From positions 1 to 53,380 of the IMG/VR virus record IMGVR_UViG_3300022074_000059: a DNA stretch of 53,380 nucleotides. The stretch is one strand, 5' to 3'. Positions within the stretch are counted from its first letter, which is position 1. Each line of letters begins with the position of its first letter. Below the pieces are notes generated by a model. It was not told the DNA's origin. It searched no databases and saw only the letters and a list, made by a program, of their open reading frames with translations. Of this stretch, positions 48,378-53,380 are shown one piece after another. The position numbers and the translations under genes are program-made. This stretch comes from a virus.

Positions 48378-48525
48378 AGGCGGTCGTGCGATGAAGTCCA
48401 AAGGCGGTGCTATGGGCGGTAAACGCATGATGAAATCCAAAGGTGGCGCAATGGGTGGCAAACGTAAAATGATGTCTAAAGGTGGCGCGGCTGGCGGCAA
48501 AATAATTAGAGGTCCTAACTCATAG
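48349..48525 (+). CDS. Short protein with KSKGGAMGGKR repeats
   Basis: Start ATG 48349 follows GAGGAACAAGAAA. The 58-residue product consists mainly of three consecutive copies of a (K)SKGGAMGGKR-type unit (about 17-53). It is strongly basic and probably unfolded. The repeats also make a DNA repeat of about 36 bases. Proteins of this style occur in many ocean phages; the role is unknown. Confidence 0.6.
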   Translation: MAMKKKNYAKGGRAMKSKGGAMGGKRMMKSKGGAMGGKRKMMSKGGAAGGKIIRGPNS

Positions 48526-48534
48526 GAGAGTTAA

Positions 48535-49221
48535 ATGGCTGTTTCAGGTTCCAACGATTTTGAGTTAGATGTAGCTGATTATGTTGAAGAGGCTTTTGAG
48601 CGTTGTGGCTTAGAGGTTAGGACAGGCTACGACCTTAGAACAGCCACTCGCTCTTTAAACCTTATGTTAGCAGATTGGGCGAACAGGGGTTTAAATCGTT
48701 GGACTATGGCACAAACTTCCACCAGTTTGACTTCTGGAACTGCTGATTACACGCTTGGCGCAGATACTATCGATATTTTGAGCGCAGTAATACGCACAGG
48801 GACAGGCACTAATCAATCTGATATATCCCTTAGTCGATTAAGCCGTGATGGGTACATCAGTATTACTAATAAAAACACAACAGGTAGACCTACTCAGTTT
48901 TATGTAGATAGACAAATTAACCCAATAGTAAAACTGTGGCCTACTCCTGATAGTGCGGATACATACACATTAGTTTACGATAGATTAGTTCGTATGGATG
49001 ATGCAGATAGTGCTACTAATACGCTAGATGTTCCATTTAGGTTTTACCCTTGTTTAGCCGCAGGGTTGGCTTATTATTTAGCTTTGAAAAAAGCTCCTGA
49101 GCGGATACAAGTTCTTAAAGCTGTTTATGAAGAAGAGTTTGAGAGAGCGGCGGCAGAAGACCGTGATCGCGCTACTTTAAGTTTAACACCTAGCAGGGAT
49201 TATTACACCTTTATCACATGA
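48535..49221 (+). CDS. P22 gp4-like head-tail adaptor
   Basis: The 228-residue protein has an N-terminal helical part with VEEAFERCGLEVRTGYDLRTATRSLNLMLADWANRGLNRW, characteristic of the P22 gp4-like tail accessory factor that binds under the portal, then a beta domain (TADYTLGADTIDIL). Length is somewhat above P22 gp4 (166). GGAGAG precedes the start. Fits the P22-type portal. Confidence 0.75.
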   Translation: MAVSGSNDFELDVADYVEEAFERCGLEVRTGYDLRTATRSLNLMLADWANRGLNRWTMAQTSTSLTSGTADYTLGADTIDILSAVIRTGTGTNQSDISLSRLSRDGYISITNKNTTGRPTQFYVDRQINPIVKLWPTPDSADTYTLVYDRLVRMDDADSATNTLDVPFRFYPCLAAGLAYYLALKKAPERIQVLKAVYEEEFERAAAEDRDRATLSLTPSRDYYTFIT

Positions 49222-49532
49222 AATATGCAATCGGTAAAAAATCACTTGCAATATGCGATAGGTGCGGTCAGCGTTATCGTTATTTAGAATTACGCAAAGA
49301 ATGGACAGGTTTGAAAACTTGTCGTGATTGTTTTGAACCGAAGCACCCCCAGCTAGACCCAACTCCTCCTCCGTTTGAGCCACAAGGCTTGCATGAGCCT
49401 AGGATAGACGTTAGAGAAGATAACAATCCTTTTGTCGTTTACACAAATGTTGGTTTAGGATTAATTGGAACACAACTAAACAGTTTTGAGTTGACCGCTA
49501 GTGTCGGTACAGTTACGGTGGTTATATCATGA
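49218..49532 (+). CDS. Zinc-ribbon tail-region protein
   Basis: The 104-residue protein has CDRC (about 13-16) and CRDC (about 35-38), a clear zinc ribbon, followed by a Pro-rich stretch (HPQLDPTPPPFEPQGLHEPR). It ends TASVGTVTVVIS, mirrored in the protein at 1784-2071. The ribbon part (IGKKSLAICDRCGQRYRY, LRKEWTG) is one I know from many marine phages. It overlaps both neighbours by ATGA. Role unknown, perhaps in assembly. Confidence 0.7.
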   Translation: MKYAIGKKSLAICDRCGQRYRYLELRKEWTGLKTCRDCFEPKHPQLDPTPPPFEPQGLHEPRIDVREDNNPFVVYTNVGLGLIGTQLNSFELTASVGTVTVVIS

Positions 49533-50383
49533 GTTTTACTTATACAGAGTTAAAAAAAGCTATAAAAGATTATACAGAAAATACGGAAGTGTCTTTTGTC
49601 TCTCATCTTTCTGATTTTGTAAAAGCAACGGAACAGCGTATTTTTACGACAGTAGATTTAGAAGTGTTTCGCAAAAACGCTACAGGTGTATTATCCTCTG
49701 GTAATCAATTTTTAGGTATGCCAACAGATTTTTTAGCGGCGTTTAGTGTTAGTATCACAAACAGTTCTAGCAAAGAATTTTTATTGCAAAAAGATGTTAA
49801 TTATTTGCAAGAAGCGTACCCTGATTCTTCTGTTACAGGTGTTCCTAAATATTACGCAGTTTATGATTACCAAAATTTTATTTTAGCTCCTACTCCGAAT
49901 GCAGCGTTTAGCTCAGAACTTCATTATTATTACAGACCAACTAGCCTTACCGAAAGTAAGTTTGAGCTAACGGTAAGCAGTGTGAGTGGTACTTTTCAAG
50001 CTAATGAAACAATCACAGGTGGCACGAGCGGGGCAACAACCACTATATCTTCTATAACTAGCGCGACTGTTTTAGATATTATTATACCAAGCACTGATTT
50101 TACGGTGGGTGAAACAGTGACTGGTGGTACAAGTGGCGCAACAGGAACAGTGGTTTCTGCTAGTGATGACACTACTCTTACTTATTTAAGTGAAAATGCG
50201 CCTAACACTATGCTGTATGGCTGTTTAGTAGAAGCATACACCTTTATGAAAGGTGAAAAAGATATGATGGATTTGTATAATGGTCGTTTTATAGAATCAT
50301 TAGGCAGGGTTAAAGATTTAGCAGAAGCTCGTGAAAATGCTGATGCCTATAGACAAGGATTACCTAGTCGAGCGAGAACATGA
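49529..50383 (+). CDS. Tail tubular-like protein with GGTSGAT insertion
   Basis: The 284-residue protein begins like head-tail or tail tubular proteins (YTELKKAIKDYTEN, FLGMPTDFLAAFSV) and resumes that style at the end (LYGCLVEAYTFMKGEKDMMDLYNGRF). Between about 143 and 205 an insert carries two ETITGGTSGAT/ETVTGGTSGAT units, beta-strand repeats frequent in phage surface proteins. It likely forms part of the tail tube or neck with an added surface domain. Confidence 0.65.
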   Translation: MSFTYTELKKAIKDYTENTEVSFVSHLSDFVKATEQRIFTTVDLEVFRKNATGVLSSGNQFLGMPTDFLAAFSVSITNSSSKEFLLQKDVNYLQEAYPDSSVTGVPKYYAVYDYQNFILAPTPNAAFSSELHYYYRPTSLTESKFELTVSSVSGTFQANETITGGTSGATTTISSITSATVLDIIIPSTDFTVGETVTGGTSGATGTVVSASDDTTLTYLSENAPNTMLYGCLVEAYTFMKGEKDMMDLYNGRFIESLGRVKDLAEARENADAYRQGLPSRART

Positions 50384-51057
50384 AAATAGCTATAGTCGGT
50401 CTTGGTGGGAGCTTTTCTGATTATGCTTCTGCTAGAATAGCGTCTCAAGAATTTGACGAAATATGGGGTATAAATTGTATAGGCGGGATTATACACGTTG
50501 ATAAGACGTTTATGATGGATCCTGTTTCCAGGTTTTTAGATACTGAAAATGCAGGAACTCAAACAGGTATAGCTAGGAAATTTTTAAAAGAAAATAAAAA
50601 GCCTATTATAACTTGCCAGTTAGATAAACGAGTTAAACAGTTAGAGTTGTACCCTTTAAAAGAAATAGCAACAGAATTAAAATTCTGTTATTTCAACAAT
50701 ACTGTAGCGTACGCAGTTGCTTATGCAATTTGGTCAAAAGTTAAAACGATATGTTTATATGGTATAGATTTTACTTACAAAAATGTAAATATGGCTGAAT
50801 CAGGTAGGGCATGTGTTGAGTTTTGGTGTGCTATTGCTGTATCAAAAGGTATAAAAATAGAAATAGCTAGTAAATCTGGGTTATTGGATACTAACGTTCC
50901 AGACAATGAAAAATTGTATGGCTATCACAGACTTGATGATCCTCTAGTACAAACAGTGCAAGAAGGGGGGCTTTTGATAGCTAAACAATCTGAATTTGCA
51001 CCTCCGGAGCCCATAGAAAGTGAACCTGTTATTTTTGGGAGGCATGATAATGTTTGA
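50380..51057 (+). CDS. Rossmann-like protein, MptE/DUF115-like
   Basis: The 225-residue protein opens MKIAIVGLGGSFSDY, a nucleotide-binding or Rossmann-like strand-loop, and has ICLYGIDFTY and AKSGLLDT-type segments, as in DUF115/MptE-like phage proteins sometimes near glycosyltransferase or sialyltransferase folds. Its position among tail genes is usual in marine phages. A modifying role on virion proteins is possible; the match is weak. Confidence 0.55.
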   Translation: MKIAIVGLGGSFSDYASARIASQEFDEIWGINCIGGIIHVDKTFMMDPVSRFLDTENAGTQTGIARKFLKENKKPIITCQLDKRVKQLELYPLKEIATELKFCYFNNTVAYAVAYAIWSKVKTICLYGIDFTYKNVNMAESGRACVEFWCAIAVSKGIKIEIASKSGLLDTNVPDNEKLYGYHRLDDPLVQTVQEGGLLIAKQSEFAPPEPIESEPVIFGRHDNV

Positions 51058-51334
51058 ATCACTTTCTGTGATAGGCGCAGTTAATATAATCACTTCGGAC
51101 GAAGGTGGTTTATCTAACGACCAAATAGCTGATATGTTAGCTAGTAAACTTATTTACATTTCTGAGGATGCTCCAGAACCTATCCGTTTACAAGCTGAGG
51201 TCTTTAGGGATAAAGTAAGGAATCTAGCGCAATACTATATAGAGTTGGCGAAGAAAGAAGAACGTGCTAGTATTTGCGCCAAGGTTCGTGAAGCTGGTCA
51301 ATTGGAACTAGCTAAAGCTATAGGGAGACTCTAA
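51050..51334 (+). CDS. Small conserved tail-region protein
   Basis: GGGAGG lies about seven bases before ATG 51050, which is preferred over 51044 and the distant 51020 start. The 94-residue helical protein has SDEGGLSNDQIADMLASKLI and APEPIRLQAEVFRDKVRNLAQYYI, a pattern common in ocean podo- and siphoviruses. It overlaps the Rossmann-like gene by eight bases. Function unknown. Confidence 0.65.
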   Translation: MFESLSVIGAVNIITSDEGGLSNDQIADMLASKLIYISEDAPEPIRLQAEVFRDKVRNLAQYYIELAKKEERASICAKVREAGQLELAKAIGRL

Positions 51335-51786
51335 TGGCTATTGCACAAGCAATGTGTACTTCGTTTAAAACAGAGCTTTTAACAGGTACACACAATTTTG
51401 CGACAAATGGTAATGCTTTTAAATTGGCATTGTATGCAGAGGGTAGCGGGGGCAAATCAAACACCACAGCTACGCTAGGCGCGACAACAACAGCTTTCAC
51501 CACTACAGGTGAAGTTGCTTCTAGTGGCACATATGCTACAGGTGGGGGAACTCTTACAAAAGTAGCCCCTTCAGCTTCTGGTACTACCGCACTTACTGAT
51601 TTTGCTGATTTGAGTTTTACCACTGCTACTATTACAGCAATGGGTGCTTTGATTTATAATGATACAAATAGTAATAAAGCAGTAGCAGTGTTAGATTTCA
51701 CCTCTAACAAAACCTCTACTTCTGGGACGTTTACTATTCAGTTTCCTACAGCAGATGCGAGTAATGCCATTATCCGTATAGCATAA
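51334..51786 (+). CDS. Virion structural protein
   Basis: The 150-residue protein is Thr/Ala/Ser-rich and all beta, with KTELLTGTHNF, KLALY and a late MGALIYNDTNSNKAVAVLDF segment, resembling small tail-region proteins of marine phages. One-base overlap (TAATG) with the gene before. No enzyme motif. A fibre-associated or baseplate-like role is likely. Confidence 0.6.
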   Translation: MAIAQAMCTSFKTELLTGTHNFATNGNAFKLALYAEGSGGKSNTTATLGATTTAFTTTGEVASSGTYATGGGTLTKVAPSASGTTALTDFADLSFTTATITAMGALIYNDTNSNKAVAVLDFTSNKTSTSGTFTIQFPTADASNAIIRIA

Positions 51787-51798
51787 TGGAGTAATATT

Positions 51799-52428
51799 GT
51801 GGCTAATATCACGGGTTGGGGCAGAGGAACTTGGAATCAAGGGGCTTGGAACCAAGCAATACCCGTCGTTGTCACAGGAGTAGCTGGCACTAGCGCACTC
51901 GGTGCAGCCCTTGCTATCCCTTCTATAGAAGTAAATGTTACAGGGGTAGCGGCAACAAGCGCGGTTGGCTCAGTAGCTGTTACAGGTACATCTTTACTCG
52001 TGCCAACAGGTGTAGCAGGAACTTCTGCTCTTGGTGAAGAAACAACAAATTGTTCTGCAAATGTCGTTGGTGTTGGCGCGGTAGCCACAGCAAGTCTCGG
52101 TGAAGAAGCAATCACAGGTTCGGCTTTGGTGCTTGCTACAGGAGTAGCGGCTACAAGCGCACTTGGTTCTTTAACGGTTACAGGTACATCTTCTTTTGTT
52201 GTCACAGGAGTAGCGGCCACAAGCGCGGTTGGCTCAGTAAATGCTGTGCCTTCTATAGAAGTTGATGTTTCAGGGGTTGCAGGAACAGTAAATGTTGGTA
52301 TAGTTCAAATATACTCAGCTATCGTTCCTAGCCAGAATCCAAATTGGACAACGGTTACAGTAACGACAACTGCTTGGTCGGAGGGAACTCCTTCTCAGAC
52401 TCCAAATTGGTTAGAGATAGCGGCATAG
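51799..52428 (+). CDS. Repetitive tail fibre-like protein
   Basis: The GTG start follows GGAG. The 209-residue protein has an N-terminal WGRGTWNQGAWN segment and then about seven degenerate copies of VTGVAGTSALG spaced roughly 20-27 residues, ending with two SQNPNW/SQTPNW motifs. Repetition of short Gly/Ala/Val/Thr strands is typical of fibres. It likely takes part in host contact. Confidence 0.65.
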   Translation: MANITGWGRGTWNQGAWNQAIPVVVTGVAGTSALGAALAIPSIEVNVTGVAATSAVGSVAVTGTSLLVPTGVAGTSALGEETTNCSANVVGVGAVATASLGEEAITGSALVLATGVAATSALGSLTVTGTSSFVVTGVAATSAVGSVNAVPSIEVDVSGVAGTVNVGIVQIYSAIVPSQNPNWTTVTVTTTAWSEGTPSQTPNWLEIAA

Positions 52429-52437
52429 GGGCAGTAA

Positions 52438-52950
52438 ATGGCTAGTTCATTCAGTACAAACATAGGCATAGAAAAACCAGCTTCAGGTGAACTCTCTGGT
52501 ACTTGGGGTGATGTAACCAATTTTAATTTCGATATTTTTGATCGAATAACAGGTGCGTCTGATTTAACTGCTTCGGACTTAACTACAGATTTAACGATAC
52601 GAGCTGCAAGCCCTACTTCTGGACAAAGTAATGTCCAGACAGGAATGTTTTCTGTTATCAACCTTAAAGATAGCGGTTCTGATTTAGGTGGCACAAATGT
52701 CGTAACGATTGCGCCGAATACATCCAGTAAGTTTTTTATCATCCAAAACTCTTTAACAGGTGGTAGAAGTGCTACTATCCAACAAGGGTCGGGTGCAACA
52801 GTATCAATACCAAACGGGACATCAGACATTGTTTTTTGTGACGGTGCTGGGTCAGGGGGAGCAGTTACAAGTGTTGCCTCTACTTTTAATTTAGGAAGTA
52901 GTGCTGGAGTAGCTGGCACGGCAACCGCATTAGCCATAGCTTTAGGATAG
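52438..52950 (+). CDS. Tail fibre or tip-associated protein
   Basis: The 170-residue protein starts with ASSFSTNIGIEKPASGELSGTWGDVTNFNFDIFDR, a form common at the start of marine phage fibre proteins, followed by Ser/Gly/Thr-rich beta sequence and a hydrophobic end (AGTATALAIALG). It is part of the run of fibre-like genes at the right edge. Confidence 0.6.
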   Translation: MASSFSTNIGIEKPASGELSGTWGDVTNFNFDIFDRITGASDLTASDLTTDLTIRAASPTSGQSNVQTGMFSVINLKDSGSDLGGTNVVTIAPNTSSKFFIIQNSLTGGRSATIQQGSGATVSIPNGTSDIVFCDGAGSGGAVTSVASTFNLGSSAGVAGTATALAIALG

Positions 52951-52959
52951 GAGTTAATA

Positions 52960-53380
52960 ATGGCAGATTCAGCAAATGTATCTATTTCGGCAACATTGTT
53001 GCCAGATGAGATAGCAACAACTTTATCAGGGAGTCTAACTGTAACTCCGGCAGATGCTAATGATAAATGGTATTACAAATTAACGAGTGTTTCTAACTCT
53101 AGCACCGATTTGATCGCGGGTTATTTTCTTGATTATACAGCGGTAGATGATGATACAGCCCCTACGGCGGTAGCGACAGGCGATAAGGTAAAGTTCTTAT
53201 TTGTTCAAAATCAAAGCACTACAGCAAGTATTTATATGGTGTTTGACGCGGGTACTGCTTCTAGCTCTGCTGGTGATGGAGTTACAGTAGGTCCTTCTGA
53301 AACATTTTTTGCTAGATTGCCTAATGCCACGGTAGCTGATGTTCATGCAATATCTTCTACAGGAACTGTTACTTGTATTG
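52960..53380 (+). CDS. Virion structural protein, 3'-truncated by the window
   Basis: An ATG at 52960 after TAGGAG opens a frame that stays open to the edge, giving at least 140 residues: MADSANVSISATLLPDEIA and a beta-rich, Asp/Thr/Ser-containing body. The style matches the neighbouring fibre-like genes. The missing end, further tail genes and the start of the gene at position 1 presumably lie beyond the window. Confidence 0.65.
   Translation, partial: MADSANVSISATLLPDEIATTLSGSLTVTPADANDKWYYKLTSVSNSSTDLIAGYFLDYTAVDDDTAPTAVATGDKVKFLFVQNQSTTASIYMVFDAGTASSSAGDGVTVGPSETFFARLPNATVADVHAISSTGTVTCI

Noticed and set aside
52395-52937. Minus-strand frame of 180 codons
   Set aside because: It is antisense to the fibre-like gene at 52438, with no ribosome site or promoter on that strand.
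1-53380. tRNA genes, CRISPR arrays, integrase, insertion sequences
   Set aside because: No cloverleaf, regularly spaced repeats, recombinase motifs or terminal inverted repeats of a transposon were seen by eye. A tRNAscan run would settle the tRNA question.

Overview
The window reads as one long stretch of a double-stranded DNA tailed phage, most likely a marine podovirus-type virus of a Gram-negative bacterium. The evidence is tightly packed genes, almost all on the plus strand, with start and stop codons overlapping as TAATG, ATGA or TAGTG. There is a P22-type portal with tail-hub-like genes, a GH24 lysozyme and a family A DNA polymerase. Many small conserved proteins are of kinds I know from ocean phage genomes. 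The gene set resembles podoviruses such as the HMO-2011 group, but that is from memory and untested. I see no integrase, phage RNA polymerase, tRNA gene, CRISPR array or insertion sequence. Both ends cut through a gene, so this is a fragment or an arbitrarily opened circular map.

Layout. 1-10959: 5'-truncated tail-hub-like protein, then large Ala/Gln/Gly-rich proteins likely to be internal or ejected virion proteins. 10952-12397: the only minus-strand gene, a SNF2-type helicase. 12398-12744: divergent control region. 12745-17586: replication genes (SSB-like protein with a DDDIPF tail, archaeo-eukaryotic-type primase, UvrD-type helicase). 17660-26593: DUF932 protein, a putative thymidine-hypermodification cassette (HMUDK/aGPT-PPlase helical-domain protein, GT-B glycosyltransferase, thymidylate synthase-like dUMP hydroxymethylase candidate, Nmad1-like protein), DNA polymerase, nucleotidyltransferase-cupin fusion, YfbR-type 5'-deoxynucleotidase and NrdR-like zinc ribbon. 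26586-30811: small accessory genes ending in a ribbon-helix-helix regulator. 30812-31301: second control region. 31302-36996: terminase small subunit, accessory genes including a PD-(D/E)XK nuclease and a paralogous pair of unknown proteins, then terminase large subunit. 36996-46029: portal, membrane and lysis genes, GroES-like co-chaperonin, scaffold and major capsid protein. 46142-53380: head-tail, tail and fibre-like genes running off the right edge.

Two things stand out. First, the genes at 19653-26288 fit a route that makes 5-hydroxymethyl-dUMP, incorporates it and decorates it with a sugar or other group. Second, the two main control regions, about 18.6 kb apart, carry the same element: inverted arms beginning ACTTTG, whose sequence changes together within each region, around a 19-base GC-containing motif ending CTGTCCGCGCG. 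They bracket the replication and metabolism block, so they may be origins or master control sites.

Regulation looks host-driven. A sigma70-like promoter with a TTATCA or TTGTCA -35 box, a 17-base spacer and a loose -10 box recurs before many accessory genes, usually followed by a leader ending in AGAAAGGAG. Strong intrinsic terminators follow the major capsid gene and several accessory genes.
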